Below, piece by piece: positions 40,592-48,537 of a stretch of DNA of 64,000 nucleotides. Position 1 is the first letter of the stretch. Each line of letters begins with the position of its first letter. Origin of the DNA: Alistipes sp. (GTDB lineage: Bacteria > Bacteroidota > Bacteroidia > Bacteroidales > Rikenellaceae); assembly GCA_017624955.1 (NCBI GenBank), contig JAGAMA010000040.1, positions 1 through 64,000 of the forward strand. Reading direction: 5' to 3'. The position numbers were made by a program, and so were the translations under genes. The notes beneath the pieces are model-generated. The model did not search any database. It was not told the origin of the DNA and was given only the letters and a program-made list of their open reading frames with translations.

Positions 40592-41287
40592 ATGCGAACA
40601 CTCCTGACGATACTCTATTGGGCGGTTTGCCTGGTGGTGCTGGCGGCGATTCTTTCATCGCTCGGCTACCCCTTTGCCGATTCGATGTTCGTGGGGTCGA
40701 TGTTCCTGCCCGGGTTGTTGATGATTAAATACTTCCTGCCCCAAATCTCGTTTCGTCCGCTCCGACAAGGGGTGCTGAATCTCGTGTGGTTGGCAACGGC
40801 TGCCCTGGTGCTGACCTTTATGCTGCTCTTTGTGGTGAATGCCGAGCTGGAGGTGGGGCTGTTTGGCAACATGAACTTTCCCCCGCTGTTGGGTAACCCG
40901 ATTTTCTTACTCTTTGTCTTGGCCGCTTTGGCCCTGCCCGAGTATCTGTTGGATAACTACCTCAAGGAGCGCGAGGCGGCACGTCCCCAAACGGTCGATT
41001 TTATCTCCGAGCGCAGACACATCACCCTTCCCACGGAGGAGATTTGCTACATCGAGTCGCTCGATAACGAGGTGGTGGTACATACTGCATCGGGCGAGAA
41101 ACTCCGCACACGCACTCCGATTTCGCGTTGGGAGGCGACCCTCAACGAGCTGCACTTTGTCCGCATCCATCGCGCCTATATCGTGCGCCGAGCTCTGATC
41201 CTTCGCGCTTCACGCACCGAGATCGAGTTGGAGGGAGTGACACTCCCCGTCTCGCGCAAATATGCCGACCGCATTGATAAGCAGTAG
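40592..41287 (+). CDS. Membrane-anchored LytTR-type DNA-binding regulator
   Basis: 231 residues. About four hydrophobic segments occupy residues 1-115. The C-terminal 95 residues form a LytTR domain (HITLPTEEICYIESLDNEVVVHT, RTPISRWEATL, FVRIHRAYIV), which binds DNA with beta strands. Direct fusion of membrane helices to LytTR suggests a one-component sensor that is activated at the membrane. The start at 40592 is fixed by the -7 box only 5 bp upstream; the longer open frame would start before the promoter. Target candidates are its own promoter and the divergent membrane-protein gene. Confidence 0.85.
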   Translation: MRTLLTILYWAVCLVVLAAILSSLGYPFADSMFVGSMFLPGLLMIKYFLPQISFRPLRQGVLNLVWLATAALVLTFMLLFVVNAELEVGLFGNMNFPPLLGNPIFLLFVLAALALPEYLLDNYLKEREAARPQTVDFISERRHITLPTEEICYIESLDNEVVVHTASGEKLRTRTPISRWEATLNELHFVRIHRAYIVRRALILRASRTEIELEGVTLPVSRKYADRIDKQ

Positions 41288-41302
41288 GCGGTCGATTGTT
41301 AC

Positions 41303-41340
41303 AAAAAAAAGCCACCTCCGATATGGAAGGTGGCTTACTT
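41303..41340 (-). terminator. Shared terminator between LytTR gene and mdh
   Basis: A stem, gccacctcc / ggaaggtggc (one bulge), is flanked by an A-run on the left, which gives a T-run for the minus-strand mdh transcript. It can also serve the LytTR gene. Confidence 0.8.
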
Positions 41341-41355
41341 GCTTAATGGCCTCTA

Positions 41356-42309
41356 TTACAAAGCACCGATCTCGTAGAGTGCATTGTTTACCTTGCGCGT
41401 AGCGTCGGCCGAAGCGGCGAACTTGGCCTGCTCCTCCTTCGTCAGGTCGATCTTCACGATCTTCTCCACGCCCTTCTTGCCCAGCACAACGGGAACGCCG
41501 ATGCAGATATCCTCCTGGCCATACTCGCCCTCGAGGTATACCGAGCAGGGAACTACGGCCTTCGTGTCGTTGATGATGGCATCAACTACCGATGCTCCGG
41601 CAGCACCCGGGGCATACCAAGCCGACGTGCCAAGCAGCTTCGTCAGCGTAGCACCACCGACCATCGTAGCGGCCGAAACCTCCTCCAGCTTCTTCTTCGA
41701 GAGGAACTGCGTAGCGGGAACACCCTTAATCGAGGCCTTCGACAGCAGCGGCAGCATCGTCGTATCGCCGTGACCACCGATTACCATACCGTCGATATCC
41801 TGGATACCTACACCCGAAGCCTTCGAGAGGTAGCAGCGGAAGCGCGACGAATCGAGCGCACCACCCATACCGATTACGCGGTTCTTCTTCAGACCGGTCG
41901 ACTTCAGCGTCAGGTAGGTCATCGTATCCATCGGGTTCGAGATGATGACATAGATGGCCTTGGGCGACCACTTCGAAGCGTTGGCAACTACCGACTTCAC
42001 GATGTTGGCGTTGATACCGATCAGCTCCTCGCGCGTCATACCCGGCTTGCGGGGAATACCCGACGTGATGACGATCACATCCGAGTTGGCCGTGGGCTTG
42101 TAACCCTCGGCATCGGTTGCCGTAACACCTACGAGTTTCGTTTTGTAACCGCACGTTGCGGCAGCCTGGAACATATCGAGCATTTTGCCCTCCGACAGAC
42201 CCTCCTTGATATCAACCAATACTACCTCGCCGGCAATACCGCGAGCGGCCAATACATTGGCGCAGGTTGCACCTACGGCACCGGCACCTACCACTGTAAC
42301 TTTAGACAT
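41356..42309 (-). CDS. mdh: Malate dehydrogenase
   Basis: 317 residues, LDH-like NAD-dependent malate dehydrogenase. VVGAGAVGATCANVLA is the NAD-binding loop, followed by IVITSGIPRKPGMTREELI (substrate-loop Arg), IISNPMDTM, RVIGMGGALDSSRF and the catalytic His in IGGHGDTTMLP. In anaerobic Bacteroidales it runs in the reductive branch toward fumarate and succinate. It appears monocistronic, with a terminator at 41303-41340. No clear promoter box is visible upstream, where a repeat fills the space to gcvH. Confidence 0.93.
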   Translation of the reverse strand: MSKVTVVGAGAVGATCANVLAARGIAGEVVLVDIKEGLSEGKMLDMFQAAATCGYKTKLVGVTATDAEGYKPTANSDVIVITSGIPRKPGMTREELIGINANIVKSVVANASKWSPKAIYVIISNPMDTMTYLTLKSTGLKKNRVIGMGGALDSSRFRCYLSKASGVGIQDIDGMVIGGHGDTTMLPLLSKASIKGVPATQFLSKKKLEEVSAATMVGGATLTKLLGTSAWYAPGAAGASVVDAIINDTKAVVPCSVYLEGEYGQEDICIGVPVVLGKKGVEKIVKIDLTKEEQAKFAASADATRKVNNALYEIGAL

Positions 42310-42351
42310 AGCGTAATGTTTGTGTTTTATGGTTAAACTTAAATCTTTGTT

Positions 42352-42465
42352 CTATGTTGTTCTTGCCGCCGTTGGCGGCATTATCAGTCTTCATCCACCC
42401 CCTAAATCCCCCTCGAGAGGGGGACTTGATTGCCGTCTTTCAGACGGCTTGGGTGCGCAACATAG
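42352..42465. repeat. Cloverleaf repeat copy 4
   Basis: Outer stem ctatgttg / caacatag (42352-42359, 42458-42465), left hairpin gccgcc-gtt-ggcggc (42365-42379), central ccccctcgag-type hairpin and right hairpin gccgtc-tttca-gacggc (42432-42448). Architecture is as in the copies at 11606, 25443 and 50283, with different stem sequences. Confidence 0.8.
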
Positions 42466-42531
42466 TCAAAAGAGGGTAGCGTAAATTGCTTTACTCTATC
42501 CTCTTTGCTTGTTGCTCTTTCCGCTTCGGAA

Positions 42532-42912
42532 TTAGCCGATCAGCTCGGCGTACTGCTCGGCCGTGAGGAGCGAATCCCACTCCGAAGCGTCCGAAACCTT
42601 AACCTTGATGAGCCAACCCTCACCGTAGGCATCCTTATTGACCAGCGCGGGGTCAGCATCTACGGCCTCGTTGAACTCGATGACCTCGCCGCTCATCGGG
42701 GTAAAGGCATCGCTCACGGTCTTTACGGCCTCGATCGAACCGAATACCTCACCGGCTGCAAGCGTCTCGCCTACGGTCGGAACATCGACGAATACGATAT
42801 CGCCCAACTGGCTCTGTGCGAAGTCGGTAATACCGATCGTTGCTACATCGCCCTCGATTTTGCACCACTCGTGGTCGTTCGAATACTTCAGATTTGCAGG
42901 AATGTTGCTCAT
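42532..42912 (-). CDS. gcvH: Glycine cleavage system H protein
   Basis: 126 residues. It carries the lipoyl group between the P, T and L proteins of glycine cleavage. The lipoylation site is Lys in GSIEAVKTVSD (about residue 63). HEWCKIEGDVATIGITDFAQ and LGDIVFVDVP are the family N-terminal motifs. The P and T protein genes are not in this window, so gcvH is separated from its partners. A good -7 box lies 35 bp upstream. Confidence 0.95.
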   Translation of the reverse strand: MSNIPANLKYSNDHEWCKIEGDVATIGITDFAQSQLGDIVFVDVPTVGETLAAGEVFGSIEAVKTVSDAFTPMSGEVIEFNEAVDADPALVNKDAYGEGWLIKVKVSDASEWDSLLTAEQYAELIG

Positions 42913-42947
42913 AATCTTCTCGTTTTTGCGTGTTAGTTATTTGCCTA

Positions 42948-42955
42948 CAAAGATA
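42948..42955 (-). promoter_or_regulatory. gcvH promoter -7 box
   Basis: TATCTTTG on the minus strand, 35 bp before the gcvH start. Confidence 0.65.
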
Positions 42956-42989
42956 GGTTGTTATTTTTATAACAAAAAATAAAAACGGG

Positions 42990-43742
42990 TCAAAATTGCC
43001 CGTCTCTATCCTTTTTTTTGTTTTTTATCACAAATTCAATCTCCTTGAAGTGGTAACTGTGCCGTTTACCCCCTGCATGGAGGAGTCGAAGTGCCCCGTC
43101 CGACTCGATGCCTTCGATCGTGGCCGTCAGCTCCTCGCCATTCGGAAGGCGGAAGAGTTGCTCCTCGCCGAGCCGATAGATCAGCCGGTGGTACTCCCCT
43201 AAAACCGCCTCTGCATCGCCTTGCTCCACCTGCCGATAACGCGCCATGAAGCAGGCGTAAAAGGTGCGCAGCACCTCCTCGCGGTCATAGCGTTTTTCTC
43301 CCTCGAGCAGCATCGATGTCGGGTTGGGCAGCGAGGGGTCGAACTGCTCTTGATTGACATTAAGGCCGATGCCGATCACCGTGCGGCGGAGCGTAGCCCC
43401 TGCGTAGAAGTGCTCGATGAGGATGCCCACGATCTTGCGATCCTCGACGTAGATATCGTTGGTCCACTTGATGCGCGCCTCGATGCCGTAGCGTGCCAGG
43501 CAGTCGCAGAGTGCCACGGCCGTGGCCGCCGAGAGCAGAAACTGCTCCTTGGCGGGTAGGAAACTTGGCTCCACAACGAGCGAGAAGGTGAGGTTCACCT
43601 CCTCCTCGCTGAGCCACGCGTGTCCTCGCTGCCCACGACCTGCCGTCTGCCGCTCGGCCCACAGCAGATCGCCATGTGCGAACTGCTCCTCGCGCGCCAG
43701 GTCGTTGGTCGAGGTAACTTCCTCAAAGTGATAAACTTTCAA
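42990..43742 (-). CDS. birA: Biotin--[acetyl-CoA-carboxylase] ligase
   Basis: 250 residues. It activates biotin and transfers it to carboxyl-carrier lysines. TSTNDLA, WAERQTAGRGQRGHAW (biotinyl-AMP loop GRGQRGH), KWTNDIYV and GIGLNVNQ are present. There is no N-terminal winged helix, so this is a monofunctional ligase without repressor function. It lies 17 bp downstream of dapD on the same strand and is probably cotranscribed with it. Confidence 0.93.
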   Translation of the reverse strand: MKVYHFEEVTSTNDLAREEQFAHGDLLWAERQTAGRGQRGHAWLSEEEVNLTFSLVVEPSFLPAKEQFLLSAATAVALCDCLARYGIEARIKWTNDIYVEDRKIVGILIEHFYAGATLRRTVIGIGLNVNQEQFDPSLPNPTSMLLEGEKRYDREEVLRTFYACFMARYRQVEQGDAEAVLGEYHRLIYRLGEEQLFRLPNGEELTATIEGIESDGALRLLHAGGKRHSYHFKEIEFVIKNKKKDRDGQF

Positions 43743-43759
43743 CTCTCAACTTTCAACTT

Positions 43760-44581
43760 TTAACTGATATTGAACTCTCGGAGCGTGTCGTTGAGGCTCG
43801 TTTTCTTGTCGGTCGATTCCTTGCGGCGGCCGATAATCAGGGCGCACGAAACGCTGTACTCGCCGGCGGGGAACTGCTTGCGGTAGCTGCCCGGTACGAC
43901 CACCGAGCGGGCAGGAACGTAGCCCTTGTAGGTGATCGGCTCCGAGCCGGTAACGTCAATGATGTGGGTCGAGCCCGTGATGACGGTGTTCGAACCCAGC
44001 ACCGCCTCGCGGCAGACATGGGCACCCTCCACGACGATCGAGCGCGAACCGATGAAGCAGTTATCCTCGATGATCACCGGAGCAGCCTGCACAGGCTCCA
44101 GCACACCGCCGATACCCACGCCACCCGAGAGGTGAACATGCTTGCCGATCTGGGCACACGAACCCACCGTAGCCCAGGTATCGACCATCGTGCCCGTATC
44201 GACGTAGGCACCGATATTGACATACGAGGGCATCAGGATAGCCCCCGGAGCGATGTAGGCACCGTAGCGGGCCACGGCCGACGGTACAACGCGTACCCCC
44301 AGCTTGTCGTAGTCGTGCTTTAAGTCCATCTTGTCGAACCACTCGATTTCGCCCCCCTGCATCTTGCGCATGGGCTGGATCGGGAAGTAGAGGATAATCG
44401 CCTTCTTGACCCACTCGTTTACCTGCCAAAGGCTCTTTTCGAGGTCGATAGGCTCGGCCGTGCGCAGCTCGCCGGCATCGACCAGGCGCACCACCTCGCG
44501 GATAGCCGCCTCGGTGGCGGGGTCTTTCAGCAGCGTGCGATCCTCCCACGCAGCCTCGATGAGTTGTTGTAATTGTGTCAT
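43760..44581 (-). CDS. dapD: Tetrahydrodipicolinate N-succinyltransferase
   Basis: 273 residues, left-handed beta-helix acyltransferase of the diaminopimelate/lysine pathway (succinylase branch). The hexapeptide-repeat core is visible (GAYIAPGAILMPSYVNIGAYV, GTMVDTWATVGSCAQIGK, SGGVGIGGVLEP). The N-terminus VQLIEAAWEDR-like segment is helical. It is transcribed away from lysC from a shared intergenic region, which places two lysine-pathway genes back to back. birA follows downstream. Confidence 0.94.
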   Translation of the reverse strand: MTQLQQLIEAAWEDRTLLKDPATEAAIREVVRLVDAGELRTAEPIDLEKSLWQVNEWVKKAIILYFPIQPMRKMQGGEIEWFDKMDLKHDYDKLGVRVVPSAVARYGAYIAPGAILMPSYVNIGAYVDTGTMVDTWATVGSCAQIGKHVHLSGGVGIGGVLEPVQAAPVIIEDNCFIGSRSIVVEGAHVCREAVLGSNTVITGSTHIIDVTGSEPITYKGYVPARSVVVPGSYRKQFPAGEYSVSCALIIGRRKESTDKKTSLNDTLREFNIS

Positions 44582-44612
44582 ATTCGGATGTTGATTTTTG
44601 TTTTCTTGCGAT

Positions 44613-44620
44613 CAAAGGTA
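44613..44620 (-). promoter_or_regulatory. dapD promoter -7 box
   Basis: TACCTTTG on the minus strand, 32 bp before the dapD start and 14 bp from the lysC -7 box, so the two promoters overlap back to back. Confidence 0.6.
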
Positions 44621-44633
44621 ACTATTTTTTTTC

Positions 44634-44641
44634 TAACTTTG
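44634..44641 (+). promoter_or_regulatory. lysC promoter -7 box
   Basis: TAACTTTG, 21 bp before the aspartokinase start at 44663. The short distance rules out the longer upstream open frame as the coding start. Confidence 0.6.
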
Positions 44642-44662
44642 CACCCTGTAATCAGGAAAACG

Positions 44663-45919
44663 ATGAAAGTATATAAATTCGGTGGTGCCTCGGTCAAGAA
44701 TGCCGATGGCGTGCGCAACCTGCGCCAGATTATCGACGAGGAGCAGCAGCTCTTTATCATTGTTTCGGCCATGGGCAAGACAACCAATGCCCTGGAGCGT
44801 GTCTTTGCCGCAGCGCAGAAACACGACCCCGAAGCCGCACAAGCCGAGATCGATCTCATCCGCGAGAATCATGCCACAATCATTGCCGACCTCTGGCACG
44901 GCCCGCGTAAGCTGGAGCGTGTCGAGGCGCTCTTTGCCGATTTGGAGGCCTTCGTGGCAGCCAATAACTACACCGCGGAGGAGGCCGAGGCGTGGTATGA
45001 CCGCATCGTGGCTTATGGCGAGTTGATCTCGACCACCATTATCTCCGAGTACCTGAACTATGCCGGCCTGAAAAACTGCTGGATCGATATGCGCAGTGCC
45101 ATTCGCACCGAGCAGCGCCACAAGGATGCCGAGGTCGATATCGAGGCCTCGTCGCCCCTCCTGAAGGCCGCTCTGCAGGAGGCCGGGGGCACGATCTTCG
45201 TGGGGCAGGGCTTTATCGGCGGTGCTCCCGACGGCACGACGACGACCCTCGGCCGTGAGGGCTCGGACTACTCGGCTGCCGTGGTGGCCAACATCCTCGA
45301 TGCCGAGTCGATGTCCGTATGGAAAGATGTGGACGGCGTGCTGAATGCCGACCCCAAGATCTTCCCCGATGCCGTGCAGATCGCTGAACTGAACTACCTC
45401 GATACCATCGAGTTGGCCTATAGTGGTGCGCAGATTATCCACCCCCGCACGATTAAGCCGCTCCAAAATAAGAATATTCCCCTCTATGTGCGCCCCTTTG
45501 GCGATAAGCGCAAGCCCGGAACGGTCATCCGCGGTATGTCGGCCAAGGTCGATGTGCCCATCCTGATTCTGAAGAAGGATCAGGTGCTGCTCACCATCCG
45601 TTCGCGCGACTTCTCCTTTGTCTTGGAGGAGAAGTTTGCCAAGATCTTCGCCCTCTTGGAGAAGTACCGCGTCAAGGTCAATCTGATCCACAACTCCGCG
45701 GTGAACCTCAGCCTCTGTGTCGATCAGTCCTGGCACATCAGCGAGGCCGTAGCGGCCCTGCGCAAGGGTGGCTTCGATGTCATGAAAGCCGAGAACATGG
45801 AGCTGCTGACCATTCGTGGCTACACCGATGATCTCTGGCGCAAGTATGCCCGCGGTCCGCAAGTCTTTATCAAGCAGTCGACGCAGGCGACGGTGAGAAT
45901 TGTTCGCAAACATCAATAG
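44663..45919 (+). CDS. lysC: Aspartate kinase
   Basis: 418 residues, monofunctional aspartokinase that phosphorylates aspartate as the first step to lysine, methionine and threonine. MKVYKFGGASVKN is the ATP-binding N-terminus, and the kinase core includes TTTLGREGSDYSAAVVA and WKDVDGVLNADP. The last 120 residues hold two ACT-like regulatory domains (VLLTIRSRDFSFVLEE, VNLIHNSAVNLSLCVD). The start was chosen by family and by the promoter box. The stop is followed at once by a palindromic repeat that is almost identical to one after asd. Confidence 0.92.
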   Translation: MKVYKFGGASVKNADGVRNLRQIIDEEQQLFIIVSAMGKTTNALERVFAAAQKHDPEAAQAEIDLIRENHATIIADLWHGPRKLERVEALFADLEAFVAANNYTAEEAEAWYDRIVAYGELISTTIISEYLNYAGLKNCWIDMRSAIRTEQRHKDAEVDIEASSPLLKAALQEAGGTIFVGQGFIGGAPDGTTTTLGREGSDYSAAVVANILDAESMSVWKDVDGVLNADPKIFPDAVQIAELNYLDTIELAYSGAQIIHPRTIKPLQNKNIPLYVRPFGDKRKPGTVIRGMSAKVDVPILILKKDQVLLTIRSRDFSFVLEEKFAKIFALLEKYRVKVNLIHNSAVNLSLCVDQSWHISEAVAALRKGGFDVMKAENMELLTIRGYTDDLWRKYARGPQVFIKQSTQATVRIVRKHQ

Positions 45920-46040
45920 TTTTTCGATTTTATAGGGCACCTTTCGCCCTTCCTTGTCCGGCCTGAATGGGAAATACGCTCAGTATGTCCCATCCAGGCC
46001 GAACTTCGTCATGACAAAATCTGCTCCTCTAAAATCAAAA
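45920..46040. repeat. Palindromic stop-codon element, copy D
   Basis: Begins at the base after the lysC TAG (tttttcgattttataggg ...), apex aatac-gctca-gtat, inner stem ggcctg-atggga / tcccat-caggcc. It differs from the copy after asd (56858) by about one base in 121. Confidence 0.9.
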
Positions 46041-46290
46041 AGCGGTCGTGGTACTGGCGACCCAATCACAAAAGCCGGCTCTTAGCCGGCCTCGCCTAAA
46101 ATGAAAAAGCGGTCGTGGTGCTGATGACCCAATTACAAAAGCGGCTTCTTAAGCCGCCCATCCAGGCCGAACTGTGTCATGACAAAATCTGCTCCTCTAA
46201 AATCAAAAAACGGTCGTGGTACTTACTACCCAATCACAAAAGCCGGCTCTTAGCCGGCCTCGCCTAAAATGAAAAAGCAGTCGTGGTGCT
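46041..46290 (+). repeat. Array of about 65-bp repeats and a half palindrome
   Basis: Two full units of gcggtcgtggt-n-ctgrygacccaat...agccggctcttagccggcc...gcctaaaatgaaaa (about 46041-46106 and 46210-46276) flank a variant unit fused to a right half of the palindromic element (about 46158-46209), with a truncated unit at the end. The GCCGGC motifs make small hairpins. No gene lies in 45920-46451 apart from these repeats, a CCTTTAG array and the fbp promoter. Confidence 0.85.
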
Positions 46291-46294
46291 GACG

Positions 46295-46355
46295 ACCCTT
46301 TAGTCTCCTTTAGTTTCCCTTAATCGCCTTTCTCGCCTTAGTCGCCCTTTAATCC
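46295..46355 (+). repeat. CCTTTAG-type array upstream of fbp
   Basis: ccctttagtctc, ctttagtttccc, ttaatcgcc, ttagtcgccc and similar pyrimidine-rich units, same orientation as the arrays before pyrK and pyrB. The fbp promoter lies just after it. Confidence 0.75.
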
Positions 46356-46366
46356 TCCGCTCCAAT

Positions 46367-46398
46367 TTTGCATTTTGCAAAAATTATCCTTAAATTTG
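46367..46398 (+). promoter_or_regulatory. fbp promoter
   Basis: TTTG (46367-46370), 20 bp and TAAATTTG (46391-46398), a full match to the consensus. Leader of about 48 nt. Confidence 0.75.
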
Positions 46399-46451
46399 TA
46401 TAAGTGTAATTGTGCGGATAGCCGCGCAACCCGTTTTAAGGAGGAACAATT

Positions 46452-48437
46452 ATGGCAAACGAGCTTACCAAACGCGATGTAAAGGAGGATTTGCGTTACC
46501 TCAAACTCCTCGCCCGCGACTTCCCGACCGTGTCGAGTGTGACGGCCGAGATCATCAATCTGGAGGCCATTCTCCACCTGCCGAAGCCCACGGAGCACTT
46601 CCTGGCCGACCTGCACGGTGAGAATGAGGCCTTTCAGCACGTCATCCGCAACGCTTCGGGTAACATCAAGCGCAAGGTAAAGGAGCTCTTTGGTCAATCG
46701 CTCACGCATGACCAGATCAAGGAGCTCTGCACGCTGATCTACTACCCCGAGCAGAAGCTCAAGCTGGTGCGCCGCCAAGAGTCGAACCTCGAGGAGTTCT
46801 ACTTCACGACCCTCAATCGGCTCATCATCCTCTGCCGCGATGTCTCGTCGAAATATACCCGCTCGAAGGTGCGCAAGAGCCTCCCCGAGGAGTATGCCTA
46901 CATCATCGAGGAGCTGCTGCACGAGACCTCCGATGTGAGCAACAAGCAGGCCTACCTGAATGTCATCGTGCAGACGATCATCTCGACCCGTCGTGCCGAC
47001 GACTTTATCGTGGCGCTCTGCTACCTGATCCAGACCCTGTCGATCGACCGCCTCCACATCCTGGGCGATATCTTCGACCGAGGTTCGGGTGCGCACCTGA
47101 TTCTCGATACGCTCTGCGACTATCACCACTTCGATATCCAGTGGGGTAACCACGATGTGCTCTGGATGGGCGCTGCGGCGGGCAATATGTGCTGCATTGC
47201 CAGCGTGTTGCGCCTCTCGTTGCGCTACGCCAACACCTTCACGCTGGAGGATGGCTACGCGATCAACATGGTCCCCCTGGCGACCTTTGCCATGGAGACC
47301 TATGCCGACGATGATTGCCGCATCTTTGCGCCCCATGTCGAGGAGAACCGCCCCGACCTGAATGAGAAGACGCTGCGCCTGATTGCCCAGATGCACAAGG
47401 CGATCACGATCATCGGATTTAAGCTCGAGGGGGCGATGTGCAAGGCCCACCCGCAGTGGGGGATGGAGCACCGTTGCCTCTTGGAGCATATCGACAAGGA
47501 GGCCGGCACGATTACCCTCGACGGAGTGACCTATCCGCTGATCGACAAGCACTTCCCGACCCTCGATCCGGCGAATCCCTACGCCCTGACGGCCGAGGAG
47601 GCCGATCTGATGGAGCGCCTCAAACACTCGTTCATGATCAGCGAGCGCCTGCGTACCCATGTCGGATGCCTCCTTTCGCACGGCGGCATGTACGAAATCT
47701 ACAATTCGAATCTCCTGTTCCACGCCTCGGTGCCCCTCAATGAGGATGGCTCGCTGCGTGAGGTGACGATCGGGCAGACGACGACCAAGGGCAAGGAGCT
47801 GATGCAGCGTGTGGATCAGGTGGTGCGCACGGCCTTCGATCAGGGTGCAGAGTGTGACGAGCGAAACTTCGCCATCGACTACTTCTGGTACCTCTGGAGC
47901 GGTGCCGATTCGCCCCTCTTCGGCAAGTCGAAGATGGCCACCTTTGAGCGCTACTTCATCGAAGATACGGCAACCCACAAGGAGGAGAAGGGGTGGTACT
48001 ACACCCTGCGCGATTCGGCCGAGGTGTGCGAGCGGATCCTCGACGAGTTCGGGGTGACGGGTTCGCACCGCCACATCATCAACGGTCACGTTCCGGTGCG
48101 TGCCGGTAAGGGTGAGAACCCGATCAAGGCAGATGGCCGTCTGATGGTGATCGATGGCGGATTTGCCAAGGCCTACCACAACAAGACGGGTATTGCGGGC
48201 TATACGCTGGTCTACCACAGCCGCGGCTTCCAGCTCGTGCAGCATGAACCCTTCAAGTCGGCCGAGGAGGCGATTCTCAATGGTACGGATATCCACTCGA
48301 CGACGCAGATTGTCGAGATGATGGGTCGCCGCGAGATGGTGAGCGATACGGATGTGGGCCGTGGCCTGAGGGAGCAGATCGAGGATCTGAAGAACCTCCT
48401 GCGCGCCTACCGCCGTGGTTACATCAAGGAACAGTAA
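46452..48437 (+). CDS. fbp: Fructose-1,6-bisphosphatase class 3
   Basis: 661 residues, the long class III gluconeogenic phosphatase known from Firmicutes and Bacteroidetes, in the metallophosphatase superfamily. The metal-binding motifs are visible: LADLHGENEAF, HILGDIFDRGSGAH (GDxxDRG), WGNHDVLWMG (GNHD) and GHVPVRAGKGENPI. It removes the 1-phosphate of fructose bisphosphate and is the committed step of gluconeogenesis. It has its own promoter, and a terminator follows at 48465-48494. Confidence 0.93.
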   Translation: MANELTKRDVKEDLRYLKLLARDFPTVSSVTAEIINLEAILHLPKPTEHFLADLHGENEAFQHVIRNASGNIKRKVKELFGQSLTHDQIKELCTLIYYPEQKLKLVRRQESNLEEFYFTTLNRLIILCRDVSSKYTRSKVRKSLPEEYAYIIEELLHETSDVSNKQAYLNVIVQTIISTRRADDFIVALCYLIQTLSIDRLHILGDIFDRGSGAHLILDTLCDYHHFDIQWGNHDVLWMGAAAGNMCCIASVLRLSLRYANTFTLEDGYAINMVPLATFAMETYADDDCRIFAPHVEENRPDLNEKTLRLIAQMHKAITIIGFKLEGAMCKAHPQWGMEHRCLLEHIDKEAGTITLDGVTYPLIDKHFPTLDPANPYALTAEEADLMERLKHSFMISERLRTHVGCLLSHGGMYEIYNSNLLFHASVPLNEDGSLREVTIGQTTTKGKELMQRVDQVVRTAFDQGAECDERNFAIDYFWYLWSGADSPLFGKSKMATFERYFIEDTATHKEEKGWYYTLRDSAEVCERILDEFGVTGSHRHIINGHVPVRAGKGENPIKADGRLMVIDGGFAKAYHNKTGIAGYTLVYHSRGFQLVQHEPFKSAEEAILNGTDIHSTTQIVEMMGRREMVSDTDVGRGLREQIEDLKNLLRAYRRGYIKEQ

Positions 48438-48464
48438 CCAAGAGGAAAGATTTTTAGATAAAAG

Positions 48465-48494
48465 AAAATGTCATCCAAAACGGATGACATTTTT
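48465..48494. terminator. Bidirectional terminator between fbp and DUF4435 gene
   Basis: A stem, aaaatgtcatcc / ggatgacattttt (12 bp), with a 5-nt loop, A-run before and T-run after, between two convergent genes. Confidence 0.88.
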
Positions 48495-48537
48495 CGTTAA
48501 TATCGTTAATCTCCTTAATCTCCTTAATCTCTTTCTC

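Noticed and set aside
42990..43742. BirA as a biotin-operon repressor
   Set aside because: The protein starts directly with the ligase domain; there is no N-terminal helix-turn-helix.
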